NCBI GenBank assembly: GCA_031763025.1
Contig: JASSKH010000014.1
Coordinates: forward strand, 7,262,633 to 7,326,632
Direction: 5' to 3'
Source of the DNA: Macrocystis pyrifera
Taxonomy: Eukaryota; Sar; Phaeophyceae; Laminariales; Laminariaceae
Length of the DNA stretch: 64,000 nucleotides
Shown: in pieces, positions 33,940 through 44,149 of the stretch
Layout: every line of letters starts with the position of its first letter
Position numbering within the stretch: the stretch's first letter is position 1
Position numbers and translations under genes: made by a program
The notes under the pieces: generated by a model
The model's database searches: none
What the model was told of the DNA's origin: nothing
What the model saw: the letters and a program-made list of their open reading frames with translations, nothing else

Positions 33940-36288
33940 GAGCGTGTGCCACAAGTTGGACCGTGTGCTATGGTAGTGCGTACGTCTGTTTCAGCGAAGC
34001 AGGTGTCGCAACTCTTTGGCTCCCGCGTCCATGTTTCGTGTGCCGTTCATCCGGGGAAGCATGTGGCATAAGTTGGGCTGTGTGTTCTTGCAAAATGTGC
34101 ATCTGCTCCAGCGCTACAGGTGTCGCTACTCGTCGGCTTCCTTGTGCATGTTTCGTTAGCTGTTCATCCGGCGGGAGTTTTTCGCGATATGTTTGGTGAC
34201 CTCCGCGGGCACACCGCGTATCGCCGCCAAAGCGAGTTCGTCGGTTCTCGTTTCTTCGTCTGCGTAGCACCCGTCCACAGGGGGGACGGTGTGCTGTCGC
34301 AGCGTGTGCGCCTGCATCAGCGATGCAAGTGTCGCGTTTTTTTTGGTTCCGTCGTCCGTGTTTCGTGTGGTGTTCATTCGCGGAAGCGTTTGCCACAGGT
34401 TGGACCGTGTGCTGTTGCAGTGTGTGAGTGTGCTTCAGCGCTGCATGTCAGATATTTGCAGATGTCGCACGCAACTCGTCGGCTTCCTCGTGCATGTTTT
34501 GTTTGTCGTTCGTCCGGGGAAGCATATGTTACACGTTGGACTGTGTGCCGTTGCAGTGTGCGTCTGGTTTAGCGCCGCGCAGGTGTCGCTAATCGTCGGC
34601 TTCCTCGCGCATGTCCGTGTGCCGTTCATCTTGGGGGGTTCTTCGCATGGCGTTTCGTGGTGTCCGTGGGTACACCGCGTATCTCGGCCGTCGCGGATTT
34701 CATGGGTACCTGTTTGTTCGTATGCGTAACAGCCGCCTAGAGGGGGGGGCGATGTGCTGTTGCAGTGTGTGCGTCTGCTTCAGCGAATCATGTGTCGCAT
34801 CTTGGTGTTTCCTCGTCCACAGGGAGAGGCAGTGTCCCGTTGCCGTGTGTGCATCTGCTTCAGCGAAGCAAGTGTCACAAGTTGTTGACTTCGTCGCCCT
34901 TGTTTCGTGTGTCGTTCATGTGGGGAAGTATGAGCCACACGTTGGTTTGTGTGCTGTTGCAGTGCGTGTGCGCAGCACCCGTTCATAGGCGGGGAAGGTG
35001 TGTTTTTTTTCAGTCAGTCAGTGATTTTCTGTCCTGATTCGCGAGTACTCTTGGGCTATTTATTTCCCAGGTGGTGTTTCTTTTTTTTTTCCACCTGGTT
35101 ACTTTTTCCCCTTGTGTTTTGCGAGTTGGGCTGTTTATCCCGTCCGTGTGCGACGGACTGATGTTGACCTCAATCGCGAAACCGTTCAACTTGCAGCGCA
35201 GTGCAGCCCGCGTTGAGGTGTGGTTTCGTGAGTTGAAAGGTGACCTGCTTAGGAAAGGAACATTTACTACGTGTGTTCGGGTGTGGGTTCATTGCGCCGG
35301 TGGCGATGCCACCTTCGCACGTTCGCGTGTATGTCTTGTTGCTACCTTTGTTTTTCCTCGCCGGACCCCTCGTTACGTGCTGCGTCTGCAGCGAGCGGCG
35401 GATGCTCCATGTGGACTCCGCTTCAACGGCCGAAACCCCAGCGACGAGTGGTTGCATTGGCGGGAGTGTGCGCACGGAGGAGTACCTCGGCACTCGGCAC
35501 TCCCCGAGGATTGGAGGCGCAACGAACTCGTCGAAAGGGGGAGCTGTACCAGAGGGGTTGCAGCCCGGCGGTCGATGGACGTGTTTCGCCACGGGGCAGG
35601 ACGCCATCTGGATAGCAAACGGAATGGCCCAGGAGGGTCGTGACAATGGGATCCCGCCGGACCTGGGCGGGCGCGGGTTGATCCACCTAATGATTTAGAC
35701 AGGCAGACGTGGCCAAATGTATATTCCGGTCATGCAGCGTGTCCGTGTGTGCCAAGTGAAAAGAGTATGGAGGAGTTGGGTTATCATGCGCGTTCCTCAT
35801 ACGATATAGCAACAAGGGGGGGGAGGGCGCTAGCATGGGTTCGTTAATCGAGTCAATCCCATTTGTTGGAGGCTGGCGTCGAGGGTTAGACATTGCCAGT
35901 TGGGATGGAAGTTGACTCGAGTTTACGGATGCTAGCGTGGGGTTGCTGTTGGAGCAGCCTGAGGGGCTTGCCCTTCTCTCCGCCCCCCTTGTCTCCGAGC
36001 GGGGGGGTGTGCGCAATAATATGATACAGCTTCGAAAGCAAAGTGCAAAGCATAGTATTATCGAGACACGAGTAAATGCGAGTTTTACACGTACGGAAGA
36101 AGTTTTGGCAACCAATCAGATCAACGCGGGTTAATAAGTGTACGTAACAATTGGACAGGCTTGAGACACACCTCGCCTAGTTCGTATAGTTACTGACCAG
36201 CGAGCTAAACACGTTGTCAAATAGGGTCAGAGCTGCAAGAAGAGTAAAGGTGTGACACAGATTAGTTTGAGTTCCCACCCACCCGCCC
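33940..36288 (+). repeat. Segmental duplication, copy 2
   Basis: It is the partner of 16001-19389. It lacks the solo LTR and the 605-bp insertion and keeps both unoccupied target sites (34415-34418 TTGC, 35557-35561 GTTGC). Homology stops at 36288, where copy 1 enters the microsatellite. The left part is degenerate satellite, the middle holds a 130-codon frame, and the right part is non-coding. Confidence 0.9.
35306..35698 (+). CDS. Hypothetical 130-residue protein with signal-peptide-like start
   Basis: The ATG at 35306 is followed by a few polar residues, a hydrophobic core (V-Y-V-L-L-L-P-L-F-F-L-A-G-P-L-V) and a Cys-rich boundary (C-C-V-C-S), as in a secretory signal. The mature part is Gly/Ser/Thr-rich and ends in a less biased segment (W-T-C-F-A-T-G-Q-D-A-I-W-I-A-N-G-M) before the stop at 35698. 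I recognise no family. A copy without indels lies at 17792-18794 but is split by an insertion. Other frames of this G/C-rich region are also open, so coding is not proven. Confidence 0.35.
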   Translation: MPPSHVRVYVLLLPLFFLAGPLVTCCVCSERRMLHVDSASTAETPATSGCIGGSVRTEEYLGTRHSPRIGGATNSSKGGAVPEGLQPGGRWTCFATGQDAIWIANGMAQEGRDNGIPPDLGGRGLIHLMI

Positions 36289-37344
36289 GAGCTTTTGAGG
36301 GAGTCAGTGGAGGGAAGTTGAACGGTCGCAGCAACGTTGTGATGTGTTTGTTGTTGCTGTTTGTTTGACGTACCTGGTGGATGCTGTGTACGCGTCCGGG
36401 TGTCCTAGGGTGCGCAGGTTTGCGGTGGTGGCTAGCCGCGTTTGGTATTTTGGTTATGATGCACGGCATGCCGCGTCATTGTGGCGTAGATAATGGATAC
36501 GTGTATCTCTCCTTGGTGTGGGAGTGCGTCACGACAAGAAAATCACGATTCACGACAAAAAATCTCACGAATCGTGATTTGTTTTGTTCGTTAAGAGTGG
36601 CGCTTACCCCAGAACAAACAAAATCGCGATTCGTGACATGTGTCGTGTCTCAAAATACGCCTGATCAAGCCACCACGTAACCCACGCGTACCAACGGTAT
36701 CCGAAGGTCGGTATAAGAGCATGGCAGACTCTGCTTCGTACGCCGCTTGTAGACAACGGGCGGCTACCTGAAGACACCGCTGAGCGCGGGCTAACGAGGA
36801 GGTTTTGGCCTCGAAATTTCGAGGAGGAGGAGCCACTGCTGGAACACAAACGCGAAAATGACCTGAGGATGTCACAGGCCAGGCCGGGCAGACGGCCTGC
36901 GACATGGAATCTCGCGAACCGAGCTTGGCCGACGGTCGGTATGAAGTTGGAATCTCACAGTCTGGGTCAGGCTTCGGCCCGTGATTCGAAAATATCACGG
37001 GCTGGCTCAGGTGCGGACGGCCCAGCCCGGCGTGGCCGTGCCCCACTCTCGAGAGTTGGCTCCACCCCCAAAAAAACATTGGATTTGAAAATATCGGAAT
37101 TTTAACTATTTGAAAATATCACGAAACGCGACGTTTTTCGGCTTTTTTCGTTAGAACGGAGGGCCGGTCCTATCGGGGGGAAAAAAACCGGGAAAAAAAA
37201 AAAAACGAAATAAAACGAACATACTTTTGTTTTTCGTAAGAAACACCAGGTTGATTTCTATAACGAGAAAAAAAATAAGGAAAAAAGGCGAAACAAAAAG
37301 AAGAAGTATACCGAGTCGAATTTTTACGCCGTGCAATTTTCAGA
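36289..37344. other. Intergenic; CACGATTCACGA palindromic motifs
   Basis: 36535-36640 carries repeated ATCACGATTCACGAC and inverse GAATCGTGATT motifs, and 36990-37130 carries AAATATCACGGGC/AAATATCACGAAA. A poly-A stretch with mixed A runs follows (37190-37320). No gene is supported. Confidence 0.5.
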
Positions 37345-37740
37345 ATGACTCAACCGGCACAGTACGTGATTCCCGGCGATAGCTCTCGACTGCGACGGTG
37401 GATAGACACAACTCGCACACGTGAGGCACCGTCCACAGCAGGCAGTTCTCGTGGTCCAACCCGCTCCCTCCGGAGTGATCTAGAGCTTGTGTATCGGCCA
37501 TCGCTGTTTGATGGCAGACGTTTTAATGTTGAGTGGGACTCACGTCGAAAAGTATACCGCCACAGCCACTTACTTCCTGATCCCCCGCTTTCTTGCGAGG
37601 GCACCCCATCCATGGTGGTTCCCTACCCATATACATACATGTGCTGGCGACGTCAGCAGACAAGCCGCGTGGCAGCCACATGCACTACCTCGGCCATCGT
37701 GCGCTTGCCAACCAGTCGTAGAAACTTTATCGGAACTTGA
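37345..37740 (+). CDS. Hypothetical 131-residue reading frame
   Basis: An ATG-started frame of normal composition for the first 70 residues (Arg/Ser/Thr-rich, with Y-R-P-S-L-F-D-G-R-R-F-N). After about residue 75 the +1 frame looks equally protein-like (to 37843), which suggests a frameshift or a chance overlap. No domain is recognised. It lies just upstream of an A-tailed repeat. Confidence 0.25.
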   Translation: MTQPAQYVIPGDSSRLRRWIDTTRTREAPSTAGSSRGPTRSLRSDLELVYRPSLFDGRRFNVEWDSRRKVYRHSHLLPDPPLSCEGTPSMVVPYPYTYMCWRRQQTSRVAATCTTSAIVRLPTSRRNFIGT

Positions 37741-37805
37741 CCTCAACGCTTCGGGCTCCTATGTTCCTCTTCGACCCTGGGTATCCCATAAACGTTTATT
37801 TGGCA

Positions 37806-37957
37806 CCCATTTTGTACATCACAATACTTGTAAAATTAGGTAAAAAATGAATATAGACGAGGCGTATTACGCAGCTTGCAAAGTTGAGTATCAACTATTT
37901 ATTCAGTCGTAACCCACAGCTGACGTATTTCAAAATTTATAAAATTAAAAAAAAAAC
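37806..37957 (+). repeat. A-tailed dispersed repeat, copy 2 (5'-truncated)
   Basis: It matches the 3' portion of 27581-27812 almost perfectly and ends AAATTTATAAAATTAAAAAA. Truncation at the 5' side with a retained A-rich 3' end is the pattern left by reverse transcription. Confidence 0.7.
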
Positions 37958-38447
37958 GAACTAAATGTATGTGAAAACGGAGGTATCGGGATCTCTACTT
38001 GTAATTTTTTTAATTTGACCAATAAAACTCACGTGCTATTTATTCCTGCTCTTCGTTTTTTTTTTTCGTTTTTTTTACCCCCGTTAGGACCGGCCCTGAA
38101 GTGTCACGGATCGTGATCTTTTGGCATGCCAAAAAGTCACGAATGAATGTAGAAGATTGAACGAATCAAATCTGGGTTTTTTGGATAGGTGTTGAATCGT
38201 TGGCATGCTGGGATAGAGGGGATGGGCAAGAGGTGCATATAGTTGATGACGGGTGCAGTTGGTGGAACGAGGGAGACAGCCTGAGAAGGGTTGACACAGT
38301 GAGGAAGAAGACCAGTGAGGAAGAATACCATTTTCAACTACTGATAGTACTACTCTACTCGTGGGGGTGTACGAGCAGCGGGGGTTTGATATCATATGGA
38401 AGGCCGGCGAGTTGAAAGAAGAATCGGTGCGTTATTAGGAGCGGCCC

Positions 38448-38605
38448 TGAGTTATTACAACATTACAACACATACATGTAAAATTCAGTAAAAATGGAAT
38501 ATAGGCCAGACGTATTATGCAGCTTGCAAAGTTCAGTATCAACTATTTAATCAGTCGAACTCACAGCTGAAGTATTTCATATTTAATAATTTTATTTTAA
38601 AAAAA
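38448..38605 (+). repeat. A-tailed dispersed repeat, copy 3
   Basis: It shares 'GGAATATAG', 'CAGCTTGCAAAGTTCAGTAT' and 'TCGAACTCACAGCTGA' with the other copies and ends in an A-rich tail. Confidence 0.65.
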
Positions 38606-38727
38606 AGAGTGAAAACCGTCAGCTGTGAGTAGGACCGATTGAGTGGTTGAAACTCAAATTTGGAAGCGGCGTGATTGCGTGATACGGCAGACACGCTCAT
38701 AGGGCGCGCTTGTTATGGATATTTGGT

Positions 38728-39272
38728 TTCGCTCTGTACATTTTCCAAGTAAAACACCTCTGAACAACTGTACCATTCTGCTAACAGCTGTAGCAGTACT
38801 CGTAGCTCAAAGCGCCTCCAGAGATCAGACTTTGCAGACAGGCCGAGCATGGACGACCACGTTTGATATCCTCCGATGCGGTTGGTCGGTTTTTCTCATC
38901 GACCTTACAGCTTACTACACTCGGCCCAATTAATACTGCACAGCAGTACCTACTTTCCAACAACCTTCATCAAATTCGACCGGCGAAACCAAAGTTTTGT
39001 ACGTACATGTTCGAAGTAGAACACGCCTCTGAACTACACTACTACAGGCACTGCTGCTGTAGTAGTACAGTACTCGTATTTCAATGCGCCTCCAGATATC
39101 AGACCTTGCAGCACAGCAGTATAGACAGTCCGGGCATGTACGACCACCTACCTGTATGGTATCCTCCGACGTGATTGGTCGGGTTTTCTTATCTAACTCA
39201 CAACACTCGGTCGAGCTCATCCTCTCCAACAACCTCCATTCAATTCCTCCGGCGAAAACAAATAAAAAATGA
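38728..39272 (+). repeat. ~268-bp tandem duplication (two units)
   Basis: The second unit repeats the first with about 85% identity. Shared blocks are 'AACACCTCTGAAC/AACACGCCTCTGAAC', 'GCGCCTCCAGA.ATCAGAC', 'GACCACC...TATCCTCCGA' and 'AACAACCT.CAT..AATTC'. Neither unit encodes a long frame. Confidence 0.75.
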
Positions 39273-39383
39273 CGTGCCGATTTATATGAAAAGGCTTCGG
39301 CATGTTGCAACGTCATGTCATTCTCCCTTTTGTTCGAGCTACCTGGTATGTAGTATCAGTGCGCAATGATGATTATTTAAAAT

Positions 39384-39625
39384 TGTCCTGTTGACACGGG
39401 CAGCATCCAGGGGAGCTACTGGCCTATATATTGGACAAGGAATTACATATAGAATACGCGCGTTCGGTTTATTGCAATAATACTTGTTGTACAATTCGAT
39501 TTAAAATGGAATATAGATAGACGAGAGGTACTACTCGTACGCAGCTTGCAAAGTTGAGCATCAACTATTTACGTAGTGATCAGCCGAACTCACATCTGAC
39601 GTATTTCATAAATTTATGAAAACAC
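39384..39625 (+). repeat. A-tailed dispersed repeat, copy 4 (longest)
   Basis: It matches 27581-27812 from 'AATTGTCCTGTTGAC' to 'GACGTATTTCATAAATTTATG', with two small insertions (ATAGATAGACGAG, TACTACTCGTACG). Confidence 0.65.
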
Positions 39626-40710
39626 TAAATAAATCACCGAATATCCAACGACCTGGTACCAAGAACGGCGCGATACCCCTAGCAGGCGTGTTGTCGACTC
39701 GCGAAGAGAGGGGGGCAAGGGAAGGCAGCCATCAAGTAAGCCAAGACCGAGGGGGTCGAACAGGCCTATGGCGGCCCGCAAACCAATTGAATCGGGAGAA
39801 TATAGCGGTAGCATCAGCAAGGACGAGAATCGAACCTCGGAGAGAAAAGAGCTATTGTAATATCAAGTCGGTCTCTCGAAGGTGTCTGGAATCCAGCCTA
39901 AATTCAACACGGAATCGGAAGCGAATGCTTCGCTCTCAGGCGTCGCGAATCAGTGTATATATATTCAACGTTCCTCTTCGGGATGTGGGTAACGTGAAAT
40001 CCCGGGGGCGTCGCAAGGCGGAAAGGGAGTCACAGATAACACCGTATAGCTGTTCTTGGCGGAAAAATAGTAGTCGGCAGGAACTAAATACTACTCTTTC
40101 TGTGGTGGATACTACATTACTACATGCACGCGGTAGCATGGGTTGACTACTATATATACCGTCACCTTACACCACTATCACTACTACGCGGGTGTAGTAC
40201 AGGTAGAAGCAGCATACACTCTACAAAATACTGCCTGGTACACTACGACTACAGCAGTATTGCTACTACTGCAACCACTAGCGACACTTCTACTAAGTAC
40301 TACTGCTGACCAAACGCCTATACAATATACAGACAACCTCAGAGAGGTCAAATTACCACGCGGTACTATGGATTGGGGCATGGCTGCTGTAAGTAATACT
40401 GTTACTATTGTACAAGGCGCTTCGCTCCGCGGGCGGCCTACGCCACCTGTTGCGCTCGCTCACGAAGGAAAAGTACATCTAAATATGCGAAGCGGACAGA
40501 GGTTCATGATTGATGAATGCATTTTTTTAATGATTGTACAGAGTTGCAAACTGCCGACTTGATAATGCCAACAGTCCCACCGCCATGCTTCAGGAGAAAA
40601 CAACTCGGAAGGCACATACGCTTCGCGTCGCGAGCGGATCGCTCACATGCCGTACGTTCGTACATACCCCAGGCACGTCGGGTATTTTTTTTCTCAATGT
40701 GGGTAACTGC
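39626..40710. other. Intergenic; TAC-rich degenerate repeat
   Basis: 40090-40400 is rich in TACTACT/CACTACTAC with 'GTACAGGTAGAAGCAGCAT', which recurs at 42417-42440 and in part near 42630. A tRNA T-arm-like GAATCGAACC (inverse B box) at 39828-39837 has no matching stem structure. No gene is supported. Confidence 0.45.
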
Positions 40711-42373
40711 TGCATGTACGAAAGAGAAAGCACAGCACGGTTCAACAGCAGCACCGCAAAAGCAATGAAAATGAAACCGAAATTTCGGGAAGAAAACAAA
40801 ATCCCCGTCCCCTCTCATGTAATACTTTTCTGCCTGATTGGAACACCTTGCACTGGTCAAAAAAAAAAAAAAAAAAAAAACTCCGACAAGAGAGCTTCTG
40901 TCTCAGCCTCGTACGCAGCCCGCCCCTCTCTCGACTACCTGGCCTTCGATTCGGTCCGGGTAAAGCTTTCCAAACTCTCTGTCACTAGTGAACCACATCG
41001 CCCGCCTCGCGTGAAGCCCGGTGATCACCGTGGCAGTCGTTCGCCAACTCGACAAGTTAGGTGCTCAGACTGCGTACCTTCCTCTTTGAGCTTCAAGACC
41101 GATCGCAAAAGTAAGCACCGCTTGAATCTTGTCTTGAAATCCCGCACGACCCTAATAATATCGTATGTTCTCTATCAAAAACCACAAACGGAGGCCAGAC
41201 AGAGCGCATTCATGCTTCCCTCGTGTCTCGAGGCACACGCGACGCCTAGGCACGAAAACGGCGACACCGCTCCTTTGAACCCCCCCCCTACCCGCCAGCA
41301 CCCGCTGACATCAACGACGGCGCCGGGCTCACCCGCAGTGCAGTGCTCCGAGTACACGCACGCACACGAAGCGAAAGAAGAAAAATGGAGAAAGGACCGA
41401 AAGTGCCAAGAAAGATGGAGAAAATAAAGACCCGCTGGAAAGATCCGGTAAGTAGTAAAAGAAGGCGATTCCCGAGTAAGAGCTCTGAGAGGTCGGGGAT
41501 GTACCAACCGAGCACGCTCAGAGATTGAGATTTAAATTAGTGGTTCTATGTGTCTGTACTCGTATGTTCTATGTGTACGAAAGATAAAGCACAGCACGGC
41601 GAAGTAGCACCGCAAAACAATGAAATTGAAACCGAGAATTTCGGAAACAAAAAAATCCCTGTCCCCTCTCGTGTAATAATTTCTTGCCTGATTGGAACAC
41701 CTTCCACCGATCAAAAAGAAAAATAAATAAAATAAAACAGCAGAGCTTTTCTCTCAGCCTCGTACGCCGCCCGCCCCTCTCGCGACCATCTCGCCACCGA
41801 TTCGGTCCGAGTATAGCTTTTCTCCCCCTTTCTTCCACAGTGAGCCCCGTCGCCCGCCTTGCGTGAAGCTCCCAGTGCTCACCGTGAACCTCGTTCGCCA
41901 GCTCGACAATGTTGGTGCTCAGACTGGGTACCTCCCTCTGTGGGTTTCAGTCCGGTCTCAAAAATAAGCACCGCTTGAATATTGTCTTACGATCCCGAAC
42001 GGCCCTTATATACTGGTACGTACTCTATCAAAAACCACCAAAAGGGCCAGAGAGAGCCCATTGATGCTCCCCTCGTGTCTCGAGGCACACGCGACGCCTA
42101 GCCACGAAACCGGCGACCGCGCTCCTTGCAATCCCCCCTCTACCCGCCAGCACCCGCCAAAGCCCGTGCTCGCCCGCGAAACCGTGCTCAGCGTACACGC
42201 ACGCACATGAAACGAAAGAAGATAAAAGGAAAGAAGGTCTGAAAGTGCGAAGAGAAATGGAGAAAACAAAGACCCGCTGGAAAGGTCCGGCAAGTAATAC
42301 AAGGAGGCGGTTTCCAAGTGGGAGCTCTGAGAGGCCAGGGATGTACCAACCGAGCACGCTCAGAGGGTGAGAT
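40711..42373 (+). repeat. ~850-bp tandem duplication (two units)
   Basis: Unit 1 (40711-41527) and unit 2 (41571-42373) are collinear with about 80-85% identity. Markers are 'CTGATTGGAACACCTT', 'CCTCGTGTCTCGAGGCACAC', 'AAAGACCCGCTGGAAAG' and 'GGGATGTACCAACCGAGCAC'. Unit 1 has a 22-base A run at 40859-40880 where unit 2 has AAATAAATAAAATAAAA. Frames of 90-297 codons in unit 1 are not conserved as protein in unit 2, so I do not call a gene. Confidence 0.8.
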
Positions 42374-43891
42374 ATCTGTAAACAGTTCTATATACACCAC
42401 CACTAGTAATACGTAGATGCCGTACAGGTAGAAGCAGCATGAATAAATATCACACCACAATACCTACTACTAGTACTGTTGTTCCTATAATACTAAAACT
42501 TCAATACAACGGCGACGTAGCATGCAAGCGGTACCATGAGTTGGGGGCATGACTACGATATACTGTTACTGTTGATGTACACCACTACAACTACTTCGCA
42601 GATAGATGTACTACTGTAGTAAACGGTAGAAGCAGCATGCACGCCACAACTACCTGGTACTATACTACTACGACTATACTGATGATTTAGTAAAATGTAC
42701 AGGTTAAATATGATATACGGTTGAGGGCATCTATCTACTACTGCATCTATTGGCCATAGCAGCAGTATGCAGAGGTAGACGGACCGAGGGAACCAGTTTC
42801 GAGTTCACGTACGTGCTCGGTGTTAGATGTGTGGTGTATGTCAAAAAGGGCTCAGGTGAAACATGTATGACCCTCGACAGCTCGACCGACGTGTATTGCT
42901 GCTGCTGTATCTGCTACTGTATCTGCTGCTGTATCTGCTGCTGCTGAGTGAGGTTGATAATCAAAACGGGCGACTAAAACAATATTGAGATTCTCAAGGC
43001 AGAGAAATTCAGCAGGGGAAATTCTCGTGTTCGTGCGGGATTCATTATTGTTGACTGCTGGCCACGTCCGGGAAGGTTTCCCAGCCTATTGCTCCAAAAA
43101 AAAAAGAACATGAGACCACGATCTCTCGGTTGCTCGACCTGGTGAACACTGTACACACATACTATACGGACACTGCTGTTGTACTGCTGCTGCTGTTGAA
43201 GTGCGCACCGTGGCTGGGCGTTGCTTTTGAATGACGGAAGAAGTCCGTACGAATCGTCGTTCTGCCCCTGCGCAGCATCCAATTAGTTGCACCTTTCTCG
43301 AAATTATGTATGTGTTCGTTCCTATTTCCTACGGAGGTCGACAGGAATCACGGCCCACACACAAAAAAAAATGGGCTATCCGTGGCCGCCACAAAAGGGA
43401 GAGCTTGATGAACGACTGTTGCTGTGCCGTGGCTGCCTCTGTAGAGAGCTAAAGGGACGGTGTGATCAGACATGATAGAGCAGCAGCCAGCTGCAAGCAG
43501 CAGACAAAAATATTAAAACTTGGGGGGTCTCCATTGTCCTGCTTGGCTCTATTAATAGCAGGTCTGAATGACTCCCCGTAGATTTTTGCCAGAATTCTCG
43601 ACTTCGGAGGCCCAGAGCACGCGCCACGGACCTCGGCCGGGGCTCGCATTTGCGCCGTGGTGTACACGCAGGCTCCCTGTGTGCCACGCAGCCTAGAGTG
43701 CGAGACAAGACCCGCGGCCGGACGAGAAAAATAAAGTATTTCGCAGAAAAGGTCCATTGGGTACGAAGTAATATATATTATAACTATTTCACGTACACTT
43801 TTCTCTTTGAAAAGGTTTCATCGATATATATCATGTACCTGATATAGCCAACTTTCTATCAAGGTACCTCCGTTTTGTTTTCTTCGTATTA
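42374..43891. other. Intergenic, no gene seen
   Basis: TAC/TAG-rich degenerate sequence (42380-42760) resembles 40.1-40.4 kb. A GCTGCTGTATCT repeat lies at 42898-42945. Short frames (60-100 codons) have no recognisable domain. Confidence 0.4.
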
Positions 43892-43989
43892 CGGGGGACC
43901 ATAGTAAATAGTACCAAATGTGGTAATAAAAATAGGTAAATATATAGTTTTTTATGTATACCATAGGTCCTATTAACTATGGACCCCCG
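43892..43989. mobile_element. 98-bp MITE-like inverted-repeat element
   Basis: The left end CGGGGGACCATAGTAAATAG and right end CTATTAACTATGGACCCCCG are inverse complements with two mismatches over about 20 bp. The short interior is A/T-rich. A truncated copy of the left end lies at 22922-22955. The TSD is unclear. Confidence 0.75.
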
Positions 43990-44149
43990 AAATATTAATA
44001 TTTAGAAACACTCCAGGAAACAAATCCTACCTCATCTATGACCCTCCTCGGTAAACGTTTTCCTGATTACGATATAATACTGTATTGTTTTTGTCTAGCT
44101 GTCCTGCCAAGCCTAATGACATTCTCAGAAACATAATTACTACTATCAT

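Noticed and set aside
39820-39905. tRNA gene on the minus strand
   Set aside because: A T-arm-like GGTTCGATTC is present, but no D-arm or acceptor stem could be paired.
40534-41427. 297-codon frame as a gene
   Set aside because: It spans a 22-base A run and its protein is not conserved in the tandem duplicate at 41571-42373.
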